A stretch of 64,000 bases of DNA, taken from positions 1,000,524-1,064,523 of the forward strand of contig JBDXCG010000004.1 in NCBI GenBank assembly GCA_039980455.1, read 5' to 3'. Source of the stretch: CALINF01 sp039980455. GTDB taxonomy: Bacteria; Pseudomonadota; Gammaproteobacteria; Pseudomonadales; Halieaceae. Of this stretch, positions 6,581 through 16,384 are shown one piece after another. The notes below the pieces were generated by a model. The model searched no databases, was not told the DNA's origin, and saw only the letters and a program-made list of their open reading frames with translations. The position numbers and the translations under genes were made by a program. Within the stretch, counting starts at the first letter, position 1; every line of letters begins with the position of its first letter.

Positions 6581-9220
6581 ATGGCGCAAGTGACAGTACA
6601 GCAACTCGCTGAAACAGTGGGAGCATCGGTAGATCGTCTGTTAGCACAGATGAAAGAGGCCGGTCTGCCCCACGGTGCAGCAGAGGAAGCTGTATCCGAA
6701 GAGGACAAGCAGACTCTGCTTACCCACCTGAAGCGCAGCCATGGAGAATCGACGGCAGCGCCTAAGCGAATAACGCTCAAGCGCAAAACGCTGAGTACGC
6801 TGCGTACCAGCGGCTCGCAGGGTAAAAAGACCGTCAACGTTGAAGTGCGCAAAAAGCGTACCTACGTAAAGCGTGATCCCGAGGAGCTCGCAGCGGAAGA
6901 AGCGGCCGAGTCAGTAGACGCTGAGGTAACTGAGGTTCCGCCAGTAGAAGAGGCGGTGGCCGAGATTGCTGCGCCCGAACCAGAAGTGGTTGAAGCTGCA
7001 CCAACTCCCGAGCCTGAGTTTGTCGAAGAGGTTGTTGAAGAAGATCCGGCTAATCTTGATCCGGAAGTTTTGCGTCAGCGCGCTGCTGAGCGTCGCAAGA
7101 AGAAAGAAGCCGATGACATTGCCGCTCGTCAGGCGGCAGCTGCCGCGCGACAAGCAGCTGAAGAAGCCGCTGCTGCAGCGAAGACAGATGTGGTCAACCG
7201 CACGAAAGAGACCGAGGCGCGCAAGCCTAAGCGTCTGCACGATGCGCCTGCCGCCAAAGAAACTGATCGTAAGAAGCCCGCCCGAGGCAGATTGGACCGC
7301 ACCAATGTTGCCGGTCGCGGTAAGCAGCGTGGACACAACCTGTCACTGTCTGACCTGGAGCGAGCAGAATCTGGTTCTGGTCGCAGGCGGGGTGGTCGCA
7401 AGAAGATCAAGGCCACGCACGCAGAACACTCCAAGCATGGTTTTGAGATGCCAACTGAGCGCAAGATCACTCAGGTTGAGCTCCCCGATGTAATCTCCGT
7501 CGGCGATTTGGCACAACAAATGGCGCTGAAATCTGGCGCAGTGATCAAAGAGCTGATGAAGCTGGGCGTAATGGCCACGATCAATCAGATGATCGATCAA
7601 GATACGGCTACCCTGGTTGTAGAAGAGCTTGGACACAGCGTTAAGCTGGTGAGCTCAGATGCGCTGGAAGAAAGTCTGGAAGAGACACTGTCGTTGCACG
7701 AAGGAACCGACGAGCCACGTGCTCCGGTTGTCACTGTGATGGGCCATGTCGATCACGGTAAAACTTCGCTGCTCGATTACATCCGCAAGAGCCACGTGGC
7801 GTCGGGCGAAGCTGGCGGTATCACGCAGCATATTGGTGCCTACCACGTCGAAACCGATCACGGCATGATTTCGTTTCTTGATACTCCCGGACACGCGGCG
7901 TTTACCGCTATGCGTGCCCGTGGCGCCAAGAGTACAGATATCGTGATTCTGGTGGTGGCAGCTGATGATGGCGTGATGCCACAAACCGAAGAAGCAGTGC
8001 AACACGCACGTGCTGCCGGCGTGCCATTGATTGTTGCTGTTAACAAAATGGATAAAGAAGGTGCGGATCCCGAGCGGGTTAAGAATGAGCTTTCCGCCAA
8101 GGAAGTGATCCCCGAAGAGTGGGGCGGTGATACGCAGTTTATTCCCGTATCGGCGCTCACCGGTGATGGCGTAAATGAATTGCTTGATGCTGTTTTGTTG
8201 CAGGCAGAATTGCTGGAACTGAAAGCACCACGCGATGTACCGGCTCAAGGTATTGTGATCGAGTCACGTCTCGACAAGGGCCGTGGATCTGTCGCGTCCT
8301 TATTGATTCAAAGCGGTACATTGCGCAAAGGCGACATCGTTCTGGCAGGTCTGCAGTTTGGCCGCGTTCGCGCGATGCTGGATGAGAACGGAAAGCCAAT
8401 CGACGAGGCTGGCCCCAGCATCCCTGTGGAGATTCTGGGACTAGATGGTACGCCCGACGCCGGTGACGTTTTCGCCGCCGTAGAGAGTGAGCGTCGTGCT
8501 CGAGAAGTCGCAGACTTCCGCCAGGAAAAGAGCCGCGACACCAAGATTCAGCGTCAGCAGGCAGCCAAGCTCGACAATATGTTCGAGAGCATGACGGCTG
8601 GCGAGAAGAAGCGTCTCAACGTAGTAGTGAAAGCCGATGTACGAGGCTCGCTGGAAGCGATTCAAACAGCGTTACTCGATATCGGTAATGACGAAGTTCA
8701 GGTGAACATAGTCACCGGCGGTGTTGGTGGAATTGCCGAAACCGACGTGACTTTGGCCATGACCTCCGAAGCCGTGATATTTGGCTTTAACGTGCGTGCA
8801 GACAATGCAGCGCGACGCCTGGTAGAGAGCGAAGGCGTAGATCTGCGTTACTACAACGTGATCTATGACCTCATCGATGATGTGAAGCAGGCCCTGACCG
8901 GTATGCTCGCACCGGAGTTGCGCGAAGAGATTGTCGGTATCGCCGAAGTACGAGATGTGTTCCGGTCGCCGAAGTTTGGTCAGATCGCCGGCTGTATGGT
9001 TATCGAAGGAACGGTCTACCGATCCAAGCCGATTCGCGTGCTGCGAGACAACGTGGTGATTTACGAGGGCGAGTTGGAATCTTTGCGCCGCTTTAAAGAT
9101 GACGCGAATGAAGTACGCAATGGCACAGAATGTGGTATTGGCGTGAAGAATTACACCGATGTGAAAGTGGGCGATCAGATCGAAGTATTTGAAGTGAAGG
9201 AGATCGCACGCTCCCTGTAA
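6581..9220 (+). CDS. infB: Translation initiation factor IF-2
   Basis: This GTPase delivers fMet-tRNA to the 30S subunit. The protein has 879 residues. It has an N-terminal IF2N helical domain, a long charged Ala/Glu/Lys-rich linker (about 90-290), a second IF2N region, then the G domain with P-loop GHVDHGKT at residues 388-395, DTPGH near 434 and NKMD near 488, followed by domains II-IV. It belongs to the nusA-infB-rbfA operon; rbfA begins 15 bp after the stop. Confidence 0.98.
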   Translation: MAQVTVQQLAETVGASVDRLLAQMKEAGLPHGAAEEAVSEEDKQTLLTHLKRSHGESTAAPKRITLKRKTLSTLRTSGSQGKKTVNVEVRKKRTYVKRDPEELAAEEAAESVDAEVTEVPPVEEAVAEIAAPEPEVVEAAPTPEPEFVEEVVEEDPANLDPEVLRQRAAERRKKKEADDIAARQAAAAARQAAEEAAAAAKTDVVNRTKETEARKPKRLHDAPAAKETDRKKPARGRLDRTNVAGRGKQRGHNLSLSDLERAESGSGRRRGGRKKIKATHAEHSKHGFEMPTERKITQVELPDVISVGDLAQQMALKSGAVIKELMKLGVMATINQMIDQDTATLVVEELGHSVKLVSSDALEESLEETLSLHEGTDEPRAPVVTVMGHVDHGKTSLLDYIRKSHVASGEAGGITQHIGAYHVETDHGMISFLDTPGHAAFTAMRARGAKSTDIVILVVAADDGVMPQTEEAVQHARAAGVPLIVAVNKMDKEGADPERVKNELSAKEVIPEEWGGDTQFIPVSALTGDGVNELLDAVLLQAELLELKAPRDVPAQGIVIESRLDKGRGSVASLLIQSGTLRKGDIVLAGLQFGRVRAMLDENGKPIDEAGPSIPVEILGLDGTPDAGDVFAAVESERRAREVADFRQEKSRDTKIQRQQAAKLDNMFESMTAGEKKRLNVVVKADVRGSLEAIQTALLDIGNDEVQVNIVTGGVGGIAETDVTLAMTSEAVIFGFNVRADNAARRLVESEGVDLRYYNVIYDLIDDVKQALTGMLAPELREEIVGIAEVRDVFRSPKFGQIAGCMVIEGTVYRSKPIRVLRDNVVIYEGELESLRRFKDDANEVRNGTECGIGVKNYTDVKVGDQIEVFEVKEIARSL

Positions 9221-9235
9221 GGGTGCGAAGTTGCC

Positions 9236-9637
9236 ATGGCCAAGGAATACAGTCGTACGCAGCGCGTTGCAGACCATCTCCAGCGCGAGCTGGCGGGTCT
9301 GATACAGCACGCGGTGCGTGATCCGCGCCTTGGCATGGTTAGCATCACTGGCGTTGATGTCAGTCGCGATCTGGGTCACGCCAAGGTGTATTACACCCTG
9401 ATGGAGGCAGACTCCGGAGCCGAAGCTGAGCAATCGACCGAGGTGCTGAATAAAGCAGCGGGGTTTTTGCGCAGCGAGCTGTCGCGCGATAGCAGTATGC
9501 GTAGTGTGCCCCGCCTGCGGTTCTACTTTGATAATAGCGTCGGTCGTGGCCGCTATATGGAAGACCTCATCAGCAGGGCATCTGAGTCTGATCGTAAACA
9601 CGATGACACAAGCTCAGACCCGGACGAGGACGCATAG
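9236..9637 (+). CDS. rbfA: Ribosome-binding factor A
   Basis: A cold-shock 30S assembly factor with a KH-like fold that binds near the 5' helix of 16S rRNA. The protein has 133 residues with the usual start RTQRVADHLQRELAGLIQ, the signature DPRLGMVSITGVDVSRDL and AKVYYTLM, and FYFDNSVGRGRYMEDLI. An acidic tail (SSDPDEDA) follows. It lies between infB and truB with 15-bp and 2-bp gaps. Confidence 0.96.
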   Translation: MAKEYSRTQRVADHLQRELAGLIQHAVRDPRLGMVSITGVDVSRDLGHAKVYYTLMEADSGAEAEQSTEVLNKAAGFLRSELSRDSSMRSVPRLRFYFDNSVGRGRYMEDLISRASESDRKHDDTSSDPDEDA

Positions 9638-9639
9638 CT

Positions 9640-10563
9640 TTGGCACGGCGTCGTCGTGGCCGGCCGGTCAATGGCATTCTGGTATTGGATAAGCCAGGTG
9701 GCGTGAGTTCCAACCGAGCATTGCAGCAGGCCAAGCGCTTGTACTTTGCGGCGAAAGCAGGCCACACCGGTAGTCTCGACCCATTGGCCACTGGTGTGCT
9801 GCCTCTGTGTTTTGGTGAGGCAACCAAGTTCTCGCAGTATCTGCTGGATGCAGACAAGAGCTATGACGCCACGTTCGTGCTGGGGCAGGCAACAGACACC
9901 TGCGACAGCGAAGGTGAGGTGATTAGCACTGCTGATGCGTCGTACCTGACGTTGGCTGATGTAGAGGCGGCATTGGCGGCATTTCGGGGTGAGATTGAGC
10001 AGGTACCGCCGATGTACTCGGCGATAAAGCAAAATGGTCAACCCCTGTATAAATTGGCCAGGCAAGGCGAAGAAGTTGAACGCAAGGCGCGCCAGGTGAC
10101 TATCTCCCGATTGGAGGTGACGGCTTTTCGAGAGGGCGAGCTCGCACAGGTGGATGTGTCCATGGACTGTACCAAGGGCACTTATGTCCGCTCGGTGGCG
10201 ACAGACCTTGGTGCAGCATTGGGCGTGGGTGGACATGTCGTCAGATTGCGCCGTACTCGCGCGGGGCAGTTTACCCTAGCCGACGCGGTAACCCTCCAGA
10301 CACTGGAGGCGCTAAGAGACAATGACGAGCTGGCAGCTATGGATGCATTGCTGCAGCCACAAGACACGGCATTACAGGGATTGCCCCTGGTCGAACTGAG
10401 TGAATCTGGTGGATTTTACCTTCGCCAGGGTCAACCGGTACGGGTGCCAAACGCGCCCCGTGATGGTATGGTGCGCGTCGCTTTGGAGAACGGAGATTTT
10501 CTGGGGCTAGCAGAAATATTGGATGACGGGCGAATAGCGCCACGTCGACTGATAGTCGTCTAA
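9640..10563 (+). CDS. truB: tRNA pseudouridine(55) synthase
   Basis: TruB makes the universal pseudouridine-55 in the T loop of tRNAs. The protein has 307 residues. Catalytic aspartate D47 is seen in GHTGSLDPLATG, with the RNA-binding region PPMYSAIKQNGQPLYKLAR and the C-terminal PUA-like domain. The start is TTG 9640, two bases after the rbfA stop, matching MARRRRGRPVNGILVLDKP. This indicates translational coupling to rbfA. Confidence 0.96.
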   Translation: MARRRRGRPVNGILVLDKPGGVSSNRALQQAKRLYFAAKAGHTGSLDPLATGVLPLCFGEATKFSQYLLDADKSYDATFVLGQATDTCDSEGEVISTADASYLTLADVEAALAAFRGEIEQVPPMYSAIKQNGQPLYKLARQGEEVERKARQVTISRLEVTAFREGELAQVDVSMDCTKGTYVRSVATDLGAALGVGGHVVRLRRTRAGQFTLADAVTLQTLEALRDNDELAAMDALLQPQDTALQGLPLVELSESGGFYLRQGQPVRVPNAPRDGMVRVALENGDFLGLAEILDDGRIAPRRLIVV

Positions 10564-10575
10564 AGACGACACGAA

Positions 10576-10608
10576 CCTGTCTGTAAATCTGCACGGACAG
10601 GCTCTTTT
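10576..10608 (+). terminator. Weak terminator-like hairpin between truB and rpsO
   Basis: A 9-bp stem CCTGTCTGT (one G-T pair) with loop AAATCTGC, then CTCTTTT. It could partly separate truB from the rpsO-pnp pair. Confidence 0.5.
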
Positions 10609-10657
10609 ATTCACGAAGGGTGCGTTGCACTCAGGCAGATTGAATGAGGAATTGAAA

Positions 10658-10927
10658 ATGGCTTTAGATGCACAGAAGAAAGCGGAAATTGTAAAAGACT
10701 ACCAGCAGGGTGAAGGCGATACAGGTTCACCGGAAGTCCAGGTTGCATTGCTGACAGCGAATATTGAACAGCTGCAGGGACACTTCCAATCGCATAAGCA
10801 GGATCACCACTCACGTCGTGGCTTGATTCGAATGGTAAACCAGCGCCGTAAGCTGCTGGATTATCTCAAGCGCAAAGATGGGGCGCGTTACGCTGAATTG
10901 ATCAAGCGTCTGGGTCTGCGTCGATAA
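10658..10927 (+). CDS. rpsO: 30S ribosomal protein S15
   Basis: S15 is a primary 16S rRNA-binding protein of the platform and bridges to the 50S subunit. The protein has 89 residues, the standard length, with SPEVQVALLTANIEQLQGHF, HHSRRGLIRMVNQRRKLLDYLK and a basic C-terminus. ATG 10658 follows GAGGA; the longer frame from 10625 adds an unconserved N-terminus and was not used. pnp follows in the usual order. Confidence 0.98.
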   Translation: MALDAQKKAEIVKDYQQGEGDTGSPEVQVALLTANIEQLQGHFQSHKQDHHSRRGLIRMVNQRRKLLDYLKRKDGARYAELIKRLGLRR

Positions 10928-10939
10928 GAACGCTTTCAT

Positions 10940-10962
10940 TACCGGGGCAAAAGGCCCCGGTA
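10940..10962 (+). promoter_or_regulatory. rpsO-pnp intergenic hairpin (probable RNase III processing site)
   Basis: A perfect 9-bp stem TACCGGGGC with a 5-base loop, no T tract, between rpsO and pnp. In E. coli the hairpin at this place is cut by RNase III and mediates PNPase autoregulation. The equivalent role here is inferred from position. Confidence 0.65.
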
Positions 10963-10988
10963 GTTATATTAAGAATTGGAGAATAATT

Positions 10989-13100
10989 GTGAATCCAGTA
11001 ACTAAAACATTCCAGTATGGTGGCCAAACGGTCACGCTGGAGACTGGCCGTATCGCCAGACAAGCTTCAGGTGCCGTTCTGGTCACCGTAGAAAATACCT
11101 CAGTGCTATGCACCGTGGTTGCAGAAAAAACTCAGCGCGAAGGCCGTGATTTCTTCCCGCTGGCAGTACATTACGTAGAGAAGACCTACTCAGTAGGAAA
11201 GATCCCCGGTGGCTTCTTCAAGCGTGAAGCACGCCCAAGTGAGAAAGAGACACTGACTTCTCGATTGATCGATCGTCCTATCCGCCCACTGTTTCCTAAT
11301 GGGTTTATGAACGAAGTGCAGGTTGTCTGTACGGTTGTGTCAGCCGACAAGCACATTGACCCTGATATTCCAGCAATGATTGGTACATCAGCGGCATTGG
11401 CTATCTCCGGTTGCCCGTTCAACGGTCCTATCGGTGGTGCTCGCGTTGGTTTCACTGACGCAGATGGTTACATCCTGAGCCCAACTTATGAGCAGTTGGA
11501 AAGCAGCAAATTGAACATGGTTGTTGCCGGCACGCAAGACGCAGTTCTTATGGTTGAGTCAGAAGCGAAAGAGTTGACCGAAGACCAGATGCTGGGCGCT
11601 GTATTGTTTGCTCACCAGGAAATGCAAACTGTGATCACTGCAATTCGCGAACTGGCTGCCGAAGCGGGCAAGCCTAGCTGGAATTGGGAAGCGGCTGCAG
11701 TAAACCAGCCTCTGCTCACAGCAGTAGAAGAGCAGGTTAAAGAAGATCTTGGCGAAGCTTACCGTATCACTGAGAAGTCGGACCGCTACGCGCGTGTCGG
11801 CGAAGTACGCGATGCTTGTGTTGCAGCACTGGCTGTTGACGGCGGTCCGTCTGCAGATGAAGTGAAGGACATCTTCAAGAGCGTTGAGAAGAACCTGGTA
11901 CGCAAGCGCATTCTGGCAGGCGAGCCTCGTATCGATGGTCGTGATACCCGCACAGTACGTCCAATTGCCTGTGAGATCGATCTGCTGGCAAAAGCACACG
12001 GGTCTGCACTATTCACCCGTGGTGAAACGCAGGCTATCGGTGCAGTAACTTTGGGTTCTACCCGCGATGCACAAATTATTGATGCACTCGAAGGCGAGCG
12101 CCGCGATCCGTTTATGCTGCACTACAACTTCCCTCCCTACTCTGTAGGTGAAGCTGGACGTGTTGGTTTTACCAGCCGTCGCGAAGTGGGTCATGGACGT
12201 TTGGCACGTCGTGGTTTGGCAGCAGTTCTGCCGAACAACGAAGAGTTCCCTTACACGATTCGTGTTGTATCAGAAATCACTGAGTCCAATGGTTCCAGCT
12301 CAATGGCGTCTGTGTGTGTTGGCTCATTGGCTATGATGGCTGCAGGCGTACCGTTGAAGGCGCCGGTTGCAGGTATTGCGATGGGTCTGGTGAAGGACGG
12401 CAATCAGTTTGCAGTTCTCACTGACATCCTTGGTGATGAAGATCACCTGGGTGATATGGACTTTAAGGTAGCTGGTACTGCTGATGGCGTTACAGCCCTG
12501 CAGATGGATATCAAGATCGAGGGCATCAACGAGCAGATCATGGAGATCGCTCTGGAACAGGCTCAGCAGGCTCGCTTGCACATTCTGGGACAAATGAATC
12601 AGGTGCTGTCTTCAGCACGTGAGGTTACGTCAGAGAATGCGCCAAGCATGACCACACTGAAAGTCGATTCAGACAAGATCCGCGACATCATTGGTAAAGG
12701 CGGTGCGATGATTCGCGCTATTACCGAAGAGTCGGGCGCAACCGTCGACATTGATGATGACGGCACGGTTCGCGTATTCGGTCAGGATATGGCAGCTCGC
12801 GATAAGGCTGTGGCAATGATCGAAGAGATCACGGCTGAAGCTGAAGTCGGCGCGGTCTACAAGGGCACGGTTGCTCGCATCGTCGATTTTGGTGCGTTCG
12901 TAAACATCCTGCCTGGCAAGGATGGTCTGGTGCATATTTCTCAAATCGCCAATGAGCGTGTTGAGAACGTAACCGACCACTTGAGCGAAGGACAGGAAGT
13001 TGATGTGAAGGTACTCGACGTCGATCAGCGCGGTCGCATCAAGCTTTCCATCAAGGAACTGCTTGAAAATGATGCACCAGCTGAAGCTGCCAGCGAGTAA
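10989..13100 (+). CDS. pnp: Polyribonucleotide nucleotidyltransferase (PNPase)
   Basis: PNPase is a 3'-5' phosphorolytic exoribonuclease of RNA decay and part of the degradosome. The 703-residue protein has two RNase PH-like domains joined by a helical linker (FKREARPSEKETLTSRLIDRP in the first, FTRGETQAIGAVTLGSTRDAQ in the second). A KH domain follows near residue 560 (IRDIIGKGGAMIRAI), then an S1 domain near 620-690 (GTVARIVDFGAFVNILPG). The start is GTG 10989 behind GGAGAA. Confidence 0.98.
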   Translation: MNPVTKTFQYGGQTVTLETGRIARQASGAVLVTVENTSVLCTVVAEKTQREGRDFFPLAVHYVEKTYSVGKIPGGFFKREARPSEKETLTSRLIDRPIRPLFPNGFMNEVQVVCTVVSADKHIDPDIPAMIGTSAALAISGCPFNGPIGGARVGFTDADGYILSPTYEQLESSKLNMVVAGTQDAVLMVESEAKELTEDQMLGAVLFAHQEMQTVITAIRELAAEAGKPSWNWEAAAVNQPLLTAVEEQVKEDLGEAYRITEKSDRYARVGEVRDACVAALAVDGGPSADEVKDIFKSVEKNLVRKRILAGEPRIDGRDTRTVRPIACEIDLLAKAHGSALFTRGETQAIGAVTLGSTRDAQIIDALEGERRDPFMLHYNFPPYSVGEAGRVGFTSRREVGHGRLARRGLAAVLPNNEEFPYTIRVVSEITESNGSSSMASVCVGSLAMMAAGVPLKAPVAGIAMGLVKDGNQFAVLTDILGDEDHLGDMDFKVAGTADGVTALQMDIKIEGINEQIMEIALEQAQQARLHILGQMNQVLSSAREVTSENAPSMTTLKVDSDKIRDIIGKGGAMIRAITEESGATVDIDDDGTVRVFGQDMAARDKAVAMIEEITAEAEVGAVYKGTVARIVDFGAFVNILPGKDGLVHISQIANERVENVTDHLSEGQEVDVKVLDVDQRGRIKLSIKELLENDAPAEAASE

Positions 13101-13128
13101 CGTCTGGTAGTATCGTTGGGTACACTAG

Positions 13129-13160
13129 AAGGAGGGTTCAGACGAACCCTCCTTTTTTTT
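13129..13160 (+). terminator. Rho-independent terminator after pnp
   Basis: An 11-bp stem AAGGAGGGTTC with a 4-base loop runs into a T-rich tract. It lies between the convergent genes pnp and acs and ends the operon that starts at tRNA-fMet. Confidence 0.92.
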
Positions 13161-13204
13161 GCCTGCTAAAAACGTACGCTGTTTGCGTACAAATTCGCGA
13201 GCCG

Positions 13205-15139
13205 TTAGTGGCTCTCGCGATTCTCTATCAGGTGGTCGACAACGCCAGGATCAGCCAATGTGCTGGTATCGCCCAGATTGGTAATCTCGTTTTCAGCAAT
13301 TTTGCGCAGAATTCGTCGCATTATTTTGCCAGAGCGTGTTTTGGGTAGGCCGGGAGCCCACTGGATAATATCGGGTCTGGCGATTGCGCCAATCTCTTGC
13401 ACGCAAAGTTGTACCAGCTCTGTGCGCAATGTATCGCTCGGTTCAACTCCCTGCATGGGTGTCACGTAGCAGTAGATTCCCTGGCCCTTGATGTCGTGGG
13501 GGTAGCCCACTACTGCAGCCTCTGCGATATCCTCGTGCAGCACCAATGCGCTTTCGACTTCGGCCGTGCCCATGCGGTGCCCAGATACGTTAAGCACATC
13601 ATCCACACGACCTGTGATCCAGTAATATCCGTCTGCGTCGCGGCTCGCGCCATCGCCGGTAAAGTAATAACCGTCGTAATGGCTGAAGTAGGTATCTATC
13701 AGGCGCTGATGATCCCCATAGACTGTGCGTATCTGGCCGGGCCAGGAGCGCTTGATAACCAGATAGCCGGCGCCCGGTCCCTCGATCTCGCTGCCATCTT
13801 CGTTGAGCAACGCCAACTCCACACCAAAAAATGGAAACGTGGCCGACCCTGGTTTTAGCGCGGTGGCGCCAGGCAATGGCGTGATCATGTGGCCGCCGGT
13901 CTCGGTTTGCCACCAGGTATCAACAATGGGGCAGCGAGCGTCACCAACAACGTTGTAATACCACTCCCAGGCTTCGGGGTTAATCGGTTCTCCCACTGTT
14001 CCCAGGAGTCGCAGGCTGGTGCGCGCGCTGCGTTTCACGGGCTCATCGCCTACTGCGTGCAGCGCGCGTATGGCTGTGGGTGCCGTGTAGAACGTGTTTA
14101 CCTGGTGCTTGTCTACGACCTCCCAGCAGCGTCCCGCATCGGGGTAGGTGGGTACACCCTCAAACATCAAAGAGATCGCGCCATTGGCGAGTGGTCCATA
14201 CACAATATAGGTGTGGCCGGTTACCCAGCCCACATCGGCGGTGCACCAGTACACCTCGCCTTCGCGATAGTCGAATGTGTATTTAAAGGTCATGGCGGCC
14301 TGTAGCAGATAGCCCCCGGTGGTGTGCAGAACGCCTTTGGGTTTGCCGGTAGATCCTGACGTATACAGGATGAATAGCGGATCTTCGGCGTCCATCGACA
14401 CAGGATCGCAGTCGCTTTCTGCACTCTGTGTGGCCTCGTCATACCAGACGTCTCTCGCCTCGTGCCACTCGATATTGCCGCCCGTGCGTTTCACTACCAG
14501 GCACGTATGCACATTTGGACACGACGCTAATGCGGCATCCGTATTCTGTTTTAGCGGGATAGCCTTGCCTCCCCGCACGCCTTCGTCGGCGGTTATCACC
14601 GTCTGACAATCGGAATCCAGAATACGATCTTTTAGCGCTTCGGGTGAAAAGCCGCCGAATACGATGGAGTGGACAGCGCCGATACGCGTGCAGGCAAGCA
14701 TTGCGTAGGCGGCCTCCGGAACCATTGGCATATAGATACATACCCGGTCGCCCTTGCTAACACCACGGGCTGTCAATGCATTGGCCAGTCGGCAGACCTC
14801 ATCTTTTAGCTCAGCATACGTGATGTGCTTGCTGTCATTGGGGTCATCGCCTTCCCAAATCAGCGCAGTTTGTTCCGCCCGTGCTGGCAAATGGCGATCG
14901 ATACAGTTGTAGCTGACGTTGAGTTTAGCCCCGGCAAACCACTCGGCTTTCCCTTGGCTAAAGTCGTAGTTCACGACGGTATCCCAGGTTTGGTCCCAGT
15001 CGAGGAACTCAGTGGCTTTCTCGCTCCAAAATCCTTCAGGGTCGGCAATCGAGCGTGCGTATTGCTCACGATAGTCATCGGGGCTGATGTGAGCGTCTGC
15101 AAAGCCAGCGGGTATCGGGTGTACTGGGAACTCAGACAT
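13205..15139 (-). CDS. acs: Acetyl-CoA synthetase
   Basis: It activates acetate with ATP and CoA to acetyl-CoA through acetyl-AMP. The protein has 644 residues, the typical length of AMP-forming ACS. Motifs include the P-loop YTSGSTGKPKGV, the adenine-binding WWQTETGGHM, GDGASRDADGYYWITGR, and the C-terminal catalytic lysine K605 in TRSGKIMRR, which is the site of regulatory acetylation in the family. The ATG lies behind AGAGG. It is a monocistronic gene; in Pseudomonas acetate use is under CbrAB-linked carbon control, and a CbrAB locus lies nearby here. Confidence 0.97.
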   Translation of the reverse strand: MSEFPVHPIPAGFADAHISPDDYREQYARSIADPEGFWSEKATEFLDWDQTWDTVVNYDFSQGKAEWFAGAKLNVSYNCIDRHLPARAEQTALIWEGDDPNDSKHITYAELKDEVCRLANALTARGVSKGDRVCIYMPMVPEAAYAMLACTRIGAVHSIVFGGFSPEALKDRILDSDCQTVITADEGVRGGKAIPLKQNTDAALASCPNVHTCLVVKRTGGNIEWHEARDVWYDEATQSAESDCDPVSMDAEDPLFILYTSGSTGKPKGVLHTTGGYLLQAAMTFKYTFDYREGEVYWCTADVGWVTGHTYIVYGPLANGAISLMFEGVPTYPDAGRCWEVVDKHQVNTFYTAPTAIRALHAVGDEPVKRSARTSLRLLGTVGEPINPEAWEWYYNVVGDARCPIVDTWWQTETGGHMITPLPGATALKPGSATFPFFGVELALLNEDGSEIEGPGAGYLVIKRSWPGQIRTVYGDHQRLIDTYFSHYDGYYFTGDGASRDADGYYWITGRVDDVLNVSGHRMGTAEVESALVLHEDIAEAAVVGYPHDIKGQGIYCYVTPMQGVEPSDTLRTELVQLCVQEIGAIARPDIIQWAPGLPKTRSGKIMRRILRKIAENEITNLGDTSTLADPGVVDHLIENRESH

Positions 15140-15259
15140 GGATGAACCTCTTATCTACTTTATTCTAGAGATCATACTGACCCGATTCGCAGGCGCAAGC
15201 GAACAGGAAGTAGATCGGAATGGTGAAGTGTTGCTAGAAGCTTAAGCGTCGCGTTGCCG

Positions 15260-16144
15260 CTAGTGACTTGCCAGCATTCCCCAGTCAGAAACAGGGTTCA
15301 GCGAAAGGCGTACATTGTCGATCAGGCGAGTTTTGCCCAGCCGCGCGGCGGCCAGGATGGCGATTTCTTCTGTCTCTTCTGTCACGTCTCGCAATGTGCG
15401 TGCATCGCGGATGGCGAAATAGTCAGGTTCGAAGCCGGCTTGTAGCAATCGCATGCGCGCGTGTGATTCAAGCTGCAGAAAGTTATCGAAACCGCAGGCG
15501 ATGGCTTCGCGGCAGTTCGCCAGTGTTTCGTGAATCAAGGGGGCGATGCGACGCTGGTCGCTGTTGAGATAACCGTTGCGTGAGCTCAGAGCCAGTCCGT
15601 CGTCGGCTCTGGCTGTGGGTGCACCAATGATACGCACCGGCATGCAAAGGTCGTTTACCATTTTGCGGATAATTGAAAGCTGCTGAAAATCTTTCTCGCC
15701 GAATACGGCGACATCCGGCTGTACGATATTGAATAGCTTGGTGACAACGGTAGTCACACCATCAAAGTGCCCGGGGCGACTGCTGCCGCAGAGCGTGTCT
15801 GCGAGGTCTGGGACCCTGACCTGCGTTTGTGCGGCCATGCCTTCTGGATAGATTTGGGTGACGTCAGGTGCATAGAGCACTTGAGTGCCTTCGCTGAACA
15901 GCTTTTCCTTATCGGCGGCGAGTGTGCGTGGGTAGCCATCGAGATCTTCATTTGCGCCAAATTGCAAAGGGTTGACGAAGATGCTCACGACAACAATGTC
16001 CGCCAACTCATGCGCTTTGCGTACAAGGTCGAGATGACCTTCATGCAGGTTGCCCATGGTCGGTACAAACGCCACGGTCTGCCCGTTTTCGCGATATCCA
16101 CGAATGGCAGACTGCAGCGCGCTATTGTTGGTGTAGGTTCGCAT
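15260..16144 (-). CDS. panC: Pantothenate synthetase (pantoate-beta-alanine ligase)
   Basis: It joins pantoate and beta-alanine with ATP to give pantothenate, the CoA precursor. The 294-residue protein has the nucleotidyl-transferase motif PTMGNLHEGHL (HIGH-like), SIFVNPLQFG, GVTTVVTKLFNIV, FGEKDFQQL and the KMSKS-like LSSRNGYL. The start ATG 16144 follows TAGGTAG. It lies 240 bp after panB on the same strand; the gap contains no gene and may carry a separate promoter. Confidence 0.97.
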   Translation of the reverse strand: MRTYTNNSALQSAIRGYRENGQTVAFVPTMGNLHEGHLDLVRKAHELADIVVVSIFVNPLQFGANEDLDGYPRTLAADKEKLFSEGTQVLYAPDVTQIYPEGMAAQTQVRVPDLADTLCGSSRPGHFDGVTTVVTKLFNIVQPDVAVFGEKDFQQLSIIRKMVNDLCMPVRIIGAPTARADDGLALSSRNGYLNSDQRRIAPLIHETLANCREAIACGFDNFLQLESHARMRLLQAGFEPDYFAIRDARTLRDVTEETEEIAILAAARLGKTRLIDNVRLSLNPVSDWGMLASH

Positions 16145-16384
16145 ATCTACCTAATCCCTTGCGGCGGAAATGGTGATGCTAAACAACGCTGTTTATTGGG
16201 TTGCCGATCAATAAAGCGGCAGAGGGGCAAAATTATGCCGCAAGCGAGAATACCGGGCAACGGCTTTTTGTGAAAGATTCACGCGGTTTGTTACCGAAAG
16301 AAGCAGCCGAATACTGCGATTGGGGCGTTTGATACTTTATTTGTAAGTAAGTGCTTACTGCAATGGTCGTGGTGTGAATTGATA

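Noticed and set aside
6911..7493. Frames antisense or shifted within infB
   Set aside because: They overlap the Ala/Glu/Lys-rich linker of IF-2 and reflect its codon bias.
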